From Defluviitalea saccharophila (GTDB lineage: Bacteria > Bacillota > Clostridia > Lachnospirales > Defluviitaleaceae), in the NCBI RefSeq assembly GCF_038396635.1, contig NZ_CP121687.1, positions 1,860,001 to 1,924,000 of the forward strand: DNA of 64,000 bases. Direction: 5' to 3'. The notes under the pieces were generated by a model. It had not been told where the DNA came from and ran no database searches. It was given only the letters and a program-made list of their open reading frames with translations. Positions within the stretch are counted from its first letter, which is position 1. The number at the start of each line of letters is the position of its first letter. Positions 52,613 to 64,000 of this stretch are shown one piece after another. Position numbers and translations under genes: made by a program.

Positions 52613-52912
52613 TGTGGATAATTTTTTTTATTATTGATTATCCACAAGAATTTTGATATTATGAAAAAGAAGTTGTGTATAACTTATTTTATTTTTTAAA
52701 TTATTCACATTCTGTGGATAAACCTGTGTATAAGCTTTAATTTTTAAGTTTATATTTCTTTTTTTTGCCTTATTTTATTGTTTATAAAGTTTTTCCACAG
52801 GTTGTTTAAAAAAATTTTTTTATATATTTATATAAAAATTATTTAACCCTTATTCACAGACTGTTAATTTATTGTTTAAAATTATACACAATTGTGGATA
52901 ATTTGTGTATAA
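52613..52912. other. Chromosome origin oriC, part upstream of dnaA (DnaA-box cluster)
   Basis: At least nine 9-mers of the TTATNCACA type: 52613-52621(-), 52638-52646(+), 52674-52682(-), 52701-52709(+), 52713-52721(-), 52725-52733(-), 52850-52858(+), 52882-52890(+), 52893-52901(-) and 52904-52912(-). Between them lies an AT-rich stretch (about 52740-52850) suitable for unwinding. The region also contains the dnaA promoter. No gene is present from 52456 to 52956. Confidence 0.92.
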
Positions 52913-52956
52913 GATAAAAATGTAAATTTTTTCATTTATAATAGGAGGATATCTAA

Positions 52957-54300
52957 ATGGAAAATAAGTTACTTAGTCATTGGCCAAACATACTAAAAAT
53001 ATTAGAAACGGAAACTTCTCCTGTTAGCTTCCAAACTTGGTTTAAAAACTTAAAACCCATTTCTTTAAAGGACAATGTCTTAACCATTGAAACGCTAGAT
53101 GACTTTTCTAGAGATATTTTAAAAACTCGGTATATTCGCCTGATCCAAAACGCAATCACTCAAGTAACTCACTATGAATATGAAATAAAAATCGTTACCC
53201 CTAATGAAGCCAGTCAAATACAAAAGTCAAAAAATGTAACAACAAAAGACGATTCTTCAGATCCTCTTGATACTCAAAGCAACTTAATTCCAAGATATAC
53301 CTTTGATACATTTGTAGTCGGCAACAGCAATAGAATGGCCCATGCAGCAGCCCTTGCCGTTGCAGAAGCTCCTGCAAAAGCATATAATCCGCTTTTTCTC
53401 TACGGAGGTGTGGGACTTGGAAAAACCCATCTCATGCACTCGATTGGCCACTACATTTTAGCTCAAAATCCCAGCGCAAAAGTACTCTATGCATCATCTG
53501 AAAAATTTACGAACGAATTAATTAATTCCATTAAAGATGATAAAAACCAAGCTTTCAGAAACAAATACAGAAATATCGATGTCCTTTTAATCGACGATAT
53601 TCAATTTATTGCCGGGAAAGAGAGAACTGAAGAAGAATTTTTCCATACTTTTAATACATTACATGAAGACAGCAAACAAATCATTATTTCCAGTGATAGG
53701 CCTCCAAAAGAAATTAAAACATTAGAAGCGAGACTACTTTCAAGATTCGAGTGGGGTCTTATTGCAGACATACAACCCCCAGATTTAGAAACAAGAATTG
53801 CTATTTTAAGAAAAAAAGCTGAATTAGAAAGACTAAGCGTCCCTAATGATGTCATTTTGTTCGTAGCCAAGTCCATCGTTTCCAATATTCGAGAACTAGA
53901 GGGTGCTCTCAATCGAATCATTGCTTATTCAACTTTGGCCAATAAAGAAATTAATATTGAATTAGCCAGCGAAGCTCTAAAAGATTTAATGAGTTCGGAC
54001 AAGCCCAAAACCATCACAACAGAACTCATCCAGGAAGTTGTAGCTTCTTATTATAATTTAAAACCGGAAGAGCTAAGGTCTAAGAAAAGAACTCGAAATG
54101 TAGCTTTTCCAAGACAAATTGCTATGTACCTTTGCAGACGTTTGACGGATCTTTCTCTTCCTAAAATAGGAGAAAAATTTGGTGGAAGGGACCATACAAC
54201 CATTATCCATGGATTTGAAAAAGTTGCCCAAGATATGGAAAAAGACAGGGAACTTCAACAAACAATCCTTGAATTAGAAAAGAAGATTACAGGAAAATAA
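52957..54300 (+). CDS. dnaA: Chromosomal replication initiator protein DnaA
   Basis: 447 residues. Domain I (1-85), a short linker, AAA+ domain III with Walker [16 protein letters not shown] and Walker [13 protein letters not shown], and domain IV with the DnaA-box-binding signature [14 protein letters not shown] at 52957 has AGGAGG upstream. It opens oriC; its own promoter lies among DnaA boxes, so self-repression is expected. Confidence 0.98.
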   Translation: MENKLLSHWPNILKILETETSPVSFQTWFKNLKPISLKDNVLTIETLDDFSRDILKTRYIRLIQNAITQVTHYEYEIKIVTPNEASQIQKSKNVTTKDDSSDPLDTQSNLIPRYTFDTFVVGNSNRMAHAAALAVAEAPAKAYNPLFLYGGVGLGKTHLMHSIGHYILAQNPSAKVLYASSEKFTNELINSIKDDKNQAFRNKYRNIDVLLIDDIQFIAGKERTEEEFFHTFNTLHEDSKQIIISSDRPPKEIKTLEARLLSRFEWGLIADIQPPDLETRIAILRKKAELERLSVPNDVILFVAKSIVSNIRELEGALNRIIAYSTLANKEINIELASEALKDLMSSDKPKTITTELIQEVVASYYNLKPEELRSKKRTRNVAFPRQIAMYLCRRLTDLSLPKIGEKFGGRDHTTIIHGFEKVAQDMEKDRELQQTILELEKKITGK

Positions 54301-54301
54301 T

Positions 54302-54547
54302 TTATTCACATAGGCTTGTGAGAATATAGTGGACAAGGTGTGAATAATTATTTCCTTAAATTTTTTTTGTTAACAATGTGGATAACCTATTTGTTTTTAT
54401 TTTTTTGTCCACAGGGTTATTCTATTATCGTTTTACTTGGATTTTTAGCATTTTTATGCTTTATCTACATTTCCACAGGTACTATTACTATAGCTACTCA
54501 AACCTTTTTATTTATTAATATTGAATAGAGGAAAGGAGTTATCCACA
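54302..54547. other. oriC, part between dnaA and dnaN
   Basis: Four TTATNCACA boxes: 54302-54310(+), 54339-54347(-), 54377-54385(-) and 54539-54547(+). The last one overlaps the interval between ribosome site and dnaN start codon. With the cluster upstream of dnaA this gives a bipartite origin as in B. subtilis. The spacer includes AT-rich stretches. Confidence 0.85.
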
Positions 54548-54548
54548 C

Positions 54549-55655
54549 ATGAATGTATCATGTACAAGAAACGATCTATTAAATAGTGTCAACATTGTTT
54601 TAAAAGCTGTTTCTAGTAGAACAACGCTTCCTATTCTAGAATGTATTTTATTAGAAACAGATGATAATACACTTAAATTAACAGGTAATGATTTAGAACT
54701 TGGAATAGAAAGTACCATACCTGCACATGTTGAAAAATCAGGATGTATCGCACTGGAAGCTAAGATTTTTTCTGAAATCGTAAGAAAGCTTCCTGAAGAA
54801 GAAGTAAAAATCACTGTAGATTCTAATCTTATGGCTACTATTAAATGTGCAAATTCCGAATTTAAAATCGCTGCTCAATCCGGAACGGATTTTCCGGAGC
54901 TTCCTAAAATTGAAAGGGATAAATCCATTACATTAAAACAATCCACATTAAAAGATATGATTAGACAAACCATTTTTTCTGTGGCTACAGAAGAAACGAG
55001 ACCCATTTTAACCGGTGAGCTGATCCAAATAAAAAGTGGGGCATTACATATGGTATCTGTGGATGGATACAGAGTATCTTACAGAAGAACACCTCTATCA
55101 ATTGAGAATGAAGAAAACGAGGTTGTCGTTCCAGGAAAGACATTAGGCGAAATCAGTAAAATTCTTTCTTCTGAAGAGGAAGATAATGTATCTATTTATT
55201 TTACGGACAAACATATTCTTTTTGATTTAGGAGACAGCACAGTGGTTTCTCGTTTGCTTGAAGGAGAATTCTTAAAATATGAAAACAGCTTCTCTGAAGA
55301 TTACGAAACGAGAATTACCGTGGATCGAAAAGCATTGCTTATGAGTATTGAAAGAGCTGCTTTGATTTCAAGAGAAGGTAAAAAGAATCCGATCAAAATG
55401 GAAATGGATTCCGATCGATTAATTATTACATCAAATACAGAATTAGGAACAGCCCATGAAGAGCTTCCCATTAACTTAGAGGGGAAAGATTTAATTATTG
55501 CATTCAATCCAAAATATTTAATAGATGCTCTAAAATCCATAGATGATGATGAAGTGGCGATTCAATTTATGTCTTCTTTAAATCCCTGCATTATTCAACC
55601 TGTTAGCGGCAATGACTATAAATACCTTATACTTCCTATTCGATTAAATGTATAG
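54549..55655 (+). CDS. dnaN: DNA polymerase III beta sliding clamp
   Basis: 368 residues. Begins MNVSCTRNDLLNSVNIVLKA, with three clamp repeats and ending YLILPIRLNV, as in beta clamps (PxR near the end). The AAGGAG ribosome site and a DnaA box overlap at 54535-54547. Forms the processivity ring of the replicase. Confidence 0.97.
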   Translation: MNVSCTRNDLLNSVNIVLKAVSSRTTLPILECILLETDDNTLKLTGNDLELGIESTIPAHVEKSGCIALEAKIFSEIVRKLPEEEVKITVDSNLMATIKCANSEFKIAAQSGTDFPELPKIERDKSITLKQSTLKDMIRQTIFSVATEETRPILTGELIQIKSGALHMVSVDGYRVSYRRTPLSIENEENEVVVPGKTLGEISKILSSEEEDNVSIYFTDKHILFDLGDSTVVSRLLEGEFLKYENSFSEDYETRITVDRKALLMSIERAALISREGKKNPIKMEMDSDRLIITSNTELGTAHEELPINLEGKDLIIAFNPKYLIDALKSIDDDEVAIQFMSSLNPCIIQPVSGNDYKYLILPIRLNV

Positions 55656-55709
55656 TTTGTCATAAAGTTTAATTTTTTAATCCGTAAGTAATTTAATTTT
55701 TAATATGTT

Positions 55710-55748
55710 ATAATAAAAAGTGCGATGTATCTTCGCACTTTTTATTAT
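55710..55748 (+). terminator. Terminator after dnaN
   Basis: ATAATAAAAAGTGCG and CGCACTTTTTATTAT pair with a 9-base loop; the second arm supplies the T-run. It lies 16 bases before the yaaA start. Confidence 0.8.
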
Positions 55749-55763
55749 AAAAAAGAAAAGGTG

Positions 55764-55979
55764 ATGAAATTGGAAAAGGTTAAAATAAATACAGAATACA
55801 TTAAGTTGGATCAGTTTCTAAAGTACGCAGACATTGTTCAGTCCGGTGCAGAAGCAAAATACTTTATTACAGAAAATGAGATAAAAGTCAATGGAGAAAT
55901 TGTTTCTCAAAGAGGCAAAAAGCTAAGAAGTGGAGACAAAGTGGATATTAATGGTAAATTATATATTATAATTAATTGA
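55764..55979 (+). CDS. yaaA: S4-domain RNA-binding protein YaaA
   Basis: 71 residues with an S4 fold: YIKLDQFLKYADIVQSGAEA, then KYFITENEIKVNGE and RGKKLRSGDKVDI. The position between dnaN and recF is standard. ATG at 55764 is very near its AAGGTG ribosome site; a TTG at 55770 is better spaced and may be the true start. Confidence 0.92.
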   Translation: MKLEKVKINTEYIKLDQFLKYADIVQSGAEAKYFITENEIKVNGEIVSQRGKKLRSGDKVDINGKLYIIIN

Positions 55980-55992
55980 TGGAGTGGGCATA

Positions 55993-57084
55993 ATGTATGT
56001 AAAAGAGGTAAATTTATACCAATTTAGAAATTACGGGCAGCTCAATTTATCTCTGCACCCCCAGTTAAATATTTTTTACGGAAAAAATGCACAGGGAAAA
56101 ACCAATATACTGGAATCCTTGTATTTATGTGCTACGGGAAGATCCCATCGAACGACTCATGAAAAAGAAGCCATTCATTGGCATAAAGATGAAGCCCATA
56201 TCCGATTATTTATTCAGAAACAAAACAGAGTAGAGAAAATAGACTTTCATTTGGATAAAAGCGGAAAAAAGTCTGCTGCTCATAATGGAATCCCTATTCA
56301 AAAATTAGGAGAACTTTTAGGGATTATGAATGTTGTTATTTTCTCCCCAGAAGATTTACAGCTTATTAAAAGTGGGCCTAAGGAAAGAAGACGCTTTTTA
56401 GATATTGAATTATGCCAATTAGATCGGATATATTATTACAATCTTCAGCAGTATCATAAAGTATTAAAGCAAAGAAATCATTTTTTAAAACAAATCAATA
56501 AAAATCCAAAAGATATGATAGATATATGGGATGAACAATTGGTATATTTTGGAGAGAAAGTAATAGAAGCAAGAAAAACATTTATTGAGAAGATTAACGA
56601 TTTGGCTTTTTTGATTCATGAAAACATTACAGCTCAAAAAGAAAAATTATCAATAGAGTATGCACCTAGTGTGAGTAGTTACTATTTTAAAGAAAAATTA
56701 AGGGATAATTTAATGCGAGATATTCAAACTGGGACGACTTCTATAGGTCCTCATAGGGACGATATTATTTTTAAAGTGAATGATATGGATCTTCGCACTT
56801 ATGGTTCCCAGGGTCAGCAAAGAAGTGCGGCGCTTTCTTTAAAGCTTGCCGAAATTGATTTAATGAAACAAGAAACAGGGGAATCCCCCATACTTCTCTT
56901 AGATGATGTTCTTTCTGAACTGGATGAAAACAGGCAGAAAGATTTGATTGATCATATTGATGATATACAAACCATACTAACTTGTACGGGAATTGAAGAT
57001 TTAATCTTAAAGCAAATTCATAAGGGTTTTGTTTATTACGTAGAAGATGGTCATATATACCCTAAAGACAGCAAAATGTTGTAA
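55993..57084 (+). CDS. recF: DNA replication and repair protein RecF
   Basis: 363 residues from ATG 55993 (GGAG 8 bases upstream; a GTG nine bases earlier is less likely). Walker A FYGKNAQGKTNILES, signature YGSQGQQRSAALSLKLAE and Walker B LLLDDVLSELD. Assists RecA loading at gaps. It overlaps no gene and is followed by remB. Confidence 0.96.
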   Translation: MYVKEVNLYQFRNYGQLNLSLHPQLNIFYGKNAQGKTNILESLYLCATGRSHRTTHEKEAIHWHKDEAHIRLFIQKQNRVEKIDFHLDKSGKKSAAHNGIPIQKLGELLGIMNVVIFSPEDLQLIKSGPKERRRFLDIELCQLDRIYYYNLQQYHKVLKQRNHFLKQINKNPKDMIDIWDEQLVYFGEKVIEARKTFIEKINDLAFLIHENITAQKEKLSIEYAPSVSSYYFKEKLRDNLMRDIQTGTTSIGPHRDDIIFKVNDMDLRTYGSQGQQRSAALSLKLAEIDLMKQETGESPILLLDDVLSELDENRQKDLIDHIDDIQTILTCTGIEDLILKQIHKGFVYYVEDGHIYPKDSKML

Positions 57085-57148
57085 CAGGAGTTTAAATAAG
57101 ATACAATATACAATAGACTTATATTTTGTATTGTAGGGAGGAAATCAT

Positions 57149-57424
57149 GTGTTTGTACATATCGGCGCAGATGTTGAAATTATGATTAGAGATTTAATTG
57201 GAATTTTTGATATGAAATCAGTTGAAGAATCTAAAATTACAATGGAATTTCTAAAAGTAGCTCAGGAAGAAGGCTTTGTTTCTATCGTCTCCAAAGATGA
57301 TATAAAAACGATGATCATTACAGAAGAAAAAGGAAGAAGCGTCGTTTATTTATCCCCCATTTCCTCAGCTACATTACAAAAAAGAATCAATCTGATCAGT
57401 GATTTGTCCATTATTAATAAATAA
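57149..57424 (+). CDS. remB: Extracellular matrix regulator RemB (YaaB, DUF370)
   Basis: 91 residues, MFVHIGADVEIMIRDLIGIF and VSIVSKDDIKTMIITEEKG, typical of RemB/YaaB. The start is GTG at 57149 with GGGAGG 7 bases upstream; an overlapping ATG at 57147 is out of frame. DNA-binding partner of RemA in biofilm control in Bacillus; the role in this organism is unknown. Position between recF and gyrB fits. Confidence 0.9.
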   Translation: MFVHIGADVEIMIRDLIGIFDMKSVEESKITMEFLKVAQEEGFVSIVSKDDIKTMIITEEKGRSVVYLSPISSATLQKRINLISDLSIINK

Positions 57425-57440
57425 GTACATTGATATATAA

Positions 57441-59375
<1,935 letters not shown>

Positions 59376-59401
59376 TATTGCATTGATAAAGGAAGGTTAA
59401 A

Positions 59402-61852
<2,451 letters not shown>

Positions 61853-61869
61853 TAAAAGGAACAAGCAAT

Positions 61870-62904
61870 ATGAAAAAGAAGGGGACCATCATATTTTGGA
61901 TATTTATTATAGTGCTAGCCATAGGGTGTATTTGGTTTATTAAGAATTTTAAGGAAACTATTGAAGTATTTGAAAACATCAATATTAATAGAACCAATAC
62001 CCAAGATCCAATCATCTTTGAAGTTTACCATAAAAATGCCTTCATCAAATCCTTTAAGACAAAGGAAGATGCAATTAATTTTGGTAAGAAGCATAAAGAT
62101 GTTTATGTGAAGCATAAAAATAATGATGAATGGATTTGGAATAGCTTTGACCCGTATATTTTATTTGAAAATGATAAATATATTAATGATTATGATTCTT
62201 TTTCCGATGCAGTCTTTTTTGCTAAAGAAAAAGAAGGGCGAAAAATATTCTACCTATCCAATCAAAATGTGATTTGGTCTGATTCCGAAACAATTAAAGA
62301 AAAGGTTTTATTAGATGCTCCTGTAATCTTACAAAAACCAGAACTTCCAAGAGGTTGTGAGGTTACGAGTCTTGCCATGCTCTTAAATTATGCCGGTATC
62401 AAAGTGGATAAGATGGAGCTTGCTAAAAAGATTGATAAAGATACAACCCATTTATCTAAAAAAGGAAGTAGAATTTATTACGGAAATCCTAATGATGGAT
62501 TTGTAGGAGATATGTATTCTTTAAAAAATCCGGGCTATGGTGTATATAATGGTCCTATTGAAAGACTCATGAAAGAATATATGCCTAATCAAACAGTCAA
62601 TTTAACGGGCTGCGAATTTGAAGATTTATTTCATTTTCTTTCAAAAGGTCAGCCTGTCTGGGCTATAACTAATACAACCTATAAAAAATTAGATAACAGT
62701 CAATTTGAGATATGGCTTACCCCCACAGGACCGGTTGAAATCACTTATAAATTACATGCTGTTTTGATCACCGGTTATGATGAAAAGTATGTTTATTTTA
62801 ACGATCCTTTTTACTCTAAAAAGAATATAAGAGCAAAGAAAGAAGATTTTAAAGCGGCATGGAATCAAATGGGGAGACAAGCAATTTCCTATGTGAAACA
62901 GTAA
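61870..62904 (+). CDS. C39-like (C39_2) cysteine peptidase-fold protein, membrane-anchored
   Basis: 344 residues. N-terminal membrane segment (about 6-25), a linker region (residues 50-140), and a papain-like C39_2 domain: catalytic Cys in ELPRGCEVTSLAMLLNYAG, His in YKLHAVLITGYDE and Asp in YVYFNDPFYS. Probably an exported protease or amidase acting outside the cell; the target is unknown. It is possibly read through from gyrA, 17 bases upstream. Confidence 0.86.
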   Translation: MKKKGTIIFWIFIIVLAIGCIWFIKNFKETIEVFENININRTNTQDPIIFEVYHKNAFIKSFKTKEDAINFGKKHKDVYVKHKNNDEWIWNSFDPYILFENDKYINDYDSFSDAVFFAKEKEGRKIFYLSNQNVIWSDSETIKEKVLLDAPVILQKPELPRGCEVTSLAMLLNYAGIKVDKMELAKKIDKDTTHLSKKGSRIYYGNPNDGFVGDMYSLKNPGYGVYNGPIERLMKEYMPNQTVNLTGCEFEDLFHFLSKGQPVWAITNTTYKKLDNSQFEIWLTPTGPVEITYKLHAVLITGYDEKYVYFNDPFYSKKNIRAKKEDFKAAWNQMGRQAISYVKQ

Positions 62905-63017
62905 TTGACTGAAAAATCATTCTATATAAAAAAAGGTGAAAATCCTAATGACAAGAAAGGTAGAATATGTTAATATATCGTTGGTTATTCATTTAAAAAA
63001 TAAAAGGAGGAAATTCT

Positions 63018-64000
63018 ATGATTAAAAAGGTAATGAGCTTATTATTAGTGTTAAGTTTAGTGCTTTCTGTTGCATTGACTGGATGTGGTAAGCAAAATCA
63101 AAACACTACCCCTGAGCAGACTACAGAAGAAACAGGAGAGAAAACAGAAGGTAGTACAGACCAAAAACCAGCAGAAGCAGTTAAAGTGGGTATGGTAACA
63201 GACTCAGGTACTATTGATGACAAGTCCTTTAACCAAGGAACATGGGAAGGCATTGTAAAATATGCTCAAGACAATGCTGGAGTTATTGAAGAAAAATATC
63301 TTCAACCTTCAGGAGAACAACATACAGACTACTTAAATGCTATGAATGACTTAATTGATACAGGACATACCATTATTGTTACTCCTGGATTCAAATTTGA
63401 AACTGCAGTAAATGAAGCTGCTGGAAATAATCCAGACGTATCCTTTATTTTAATTGACGGACAAACTCATAATGGAGACGGAAACTTTGTAAAACATGAT
63501 AATACAGTTTGCGTTTTCTTTAACGAACATGAAGCTGGATTCTTAGCAGGGGTTGCTGCTGCATTATCTACTAAAACCAACAAATTAGGATTTATCGGTG
63601 GAATGGAAATTCCTCCTGTACAAAAGTTTGGTTGGGGTTATCAAGCAGGTGTTGCTTATGCAAACAAAACCTATGGAACCAAAGCTGAAATTGTAGAATC
63701 TATTTTCCAAGGAACATTTAATGATGTTGCTGCAGGACAGACATTAGCTGCCGGAATGTATGATAAAGGAGTAGATATTATATTCCATGCAGCTGGTGGA
63801 GTAGGTGTTGGGGTATTTAATGAAGCAAAAGAAAGAGCTGAAAAAGGCGGAGAAGTATTTGTAATCGGTGTTGACGTAGACCAATATGAAGCTGGTAAGA
63901 TCTCCAGCGGAAAATCTGTTACTTTAACTTCTGCAGTAAAAGGTGTTGATACTGCTGCATACAACTATATCGATGCAAAGATTAAAGGATCTTTCCCAGG
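63018..64000 (+). CDS. BMP-family (PnrA-like) ABC transporter substrate-binding lipoprotein, 3' part missing
   Basis: 327 codons to the window edge. Signal peptide with lipobox VALTGCG (mature Cys near 23), then a low-complexity Thr/Glu linker and the BMP domain: VGMVTDSGTIDDKSFNQGTW, FILIDGQTHNGDGNFVKHDN and AGFLAGVAAALSTKTNKLGF. Family members bind purine nucleosides or related ligands. ATG at 63018 has AAAGGAGG upstream. Downstream ABC genes would lie beyond the edge. Confidence 0.92.
   Translation, partial: MIKKVMSLLLVLSLVLSVALTGCGKQNQNTTPEQTTEETGEKTEGSTDQKPAEAVKVGMVTDSGTIDDKSFNQGTWEGIVKYAQDNAGVIEEKYLQPSGEQHTDYLNAMNDLIDTGHTIIVTPGFKFETAVNEAAGNNPDVSFILIDGQTHNGDGNFVKHDNTVCVFFNEHEAGFLAGVAAALSTKTNKLGFIGGMEIPPVQKFGWGYQAGVAYANKTYGTKAEIVESIFQGTFNDVAAGQTLAAGMYDKGVDIIFHAAGGVGVGVFNEAKERAEKGGEVFVIGVDVDQYEAGKISSGKSVTLTSAVKGVDTAAYNYIDAKIKGSFP

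Noticed and set aside
54340-54528. 62-residue hydrophobic open frame between dnaA and dnaN
   Set aside because: It starts with a GTG inside a DnaA box, has no ribosome site and covers the origin spacer; the hydrophobic look is explained by T-rich DNA.

Overview
The window looks like part of the chromosome of a low-GC Gram-positive bacterium, most likely an anaerobic member of the Clostridia. The evidence is the gene order around the replication origin (rpmH, rnpA, yidD, yidC, jag, mnmE, mnmG, rsmG and noc on one side; dnaA, dnaN, yaaA, recF, remB, gyrB and gyrA on the other), a bifunctional fermentative AdhE behind a Rex-like site, strong AGGAGG-type ribosome sites, and T-box, TPP and c-di-GMP riboswitches. 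I cannot fix the genus from sequence alone.

Bases 1-22570 form a carbohydrate-use island, all on the minus strand. Read in the direction of transcription it contains: a sensor kinase, an AraC-type response regulator and a membrane-anchored sugar-binding protein (22570 down to 18012); a ribose-type ABC importer (lipoprotein, permease, double ATPase, second permease) followed by an M24-fold protein and an orphan family-1 binding protein (17819 to 10514); a catabolic operon with a SIS sugar-phosphate isomerase, zinc alcohol dehydrogenase, SAF-domain oxidoreductase, fucose-isomerase-like protein, FGGY kinase and RpiR regulator (10307 to 3357); and a second catabolic operon with a class II aldolase, FGGY kinase, a broken microcompartment shell gene, an RpiB-like isomerase and the start of another fucose-isomerase-like gene (3187 to 1). 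The transport and first catabolic operons carry a nearly identical 28-base upstream element at exactly the same distance from their promoters. I read this as the operator of the adjacent two-component system. The substrate is not identifiable, but the enzymes point to a pentose, tetritol, deoxy- or branched sugar.

Bases 22745-34961 are mixed: TetR, MarR and ArsR regulators, a tRNA-Ser, serS under a T-box, a candidate small RNA with two C-rich loops, an HD-GYP protein, adhE, a HAD phosphatase, thiT under a TPP riboswitch, and a GGDEF-EAL protein under a c-di-GMP-I riboswitch.

Bases 35013-44997 hold the soj/parB partition genes with a perfect parS site, a cluster of palindromes, a lipid kinase gene, argS, a DegS/DegU-like pair and a plus-strand group of little-known membrane genes with an alpha/beta hydrolase.

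Bases 45031-61852 are the origin region. DnaA boxes lie both upstream of dnaA and between dnaA and dnaN, so the origin appears bipartite. The window ends with a C39-type peptidase-like protein and the beginning of a BMP-family (nucleoside-type) binding lipoprotein.
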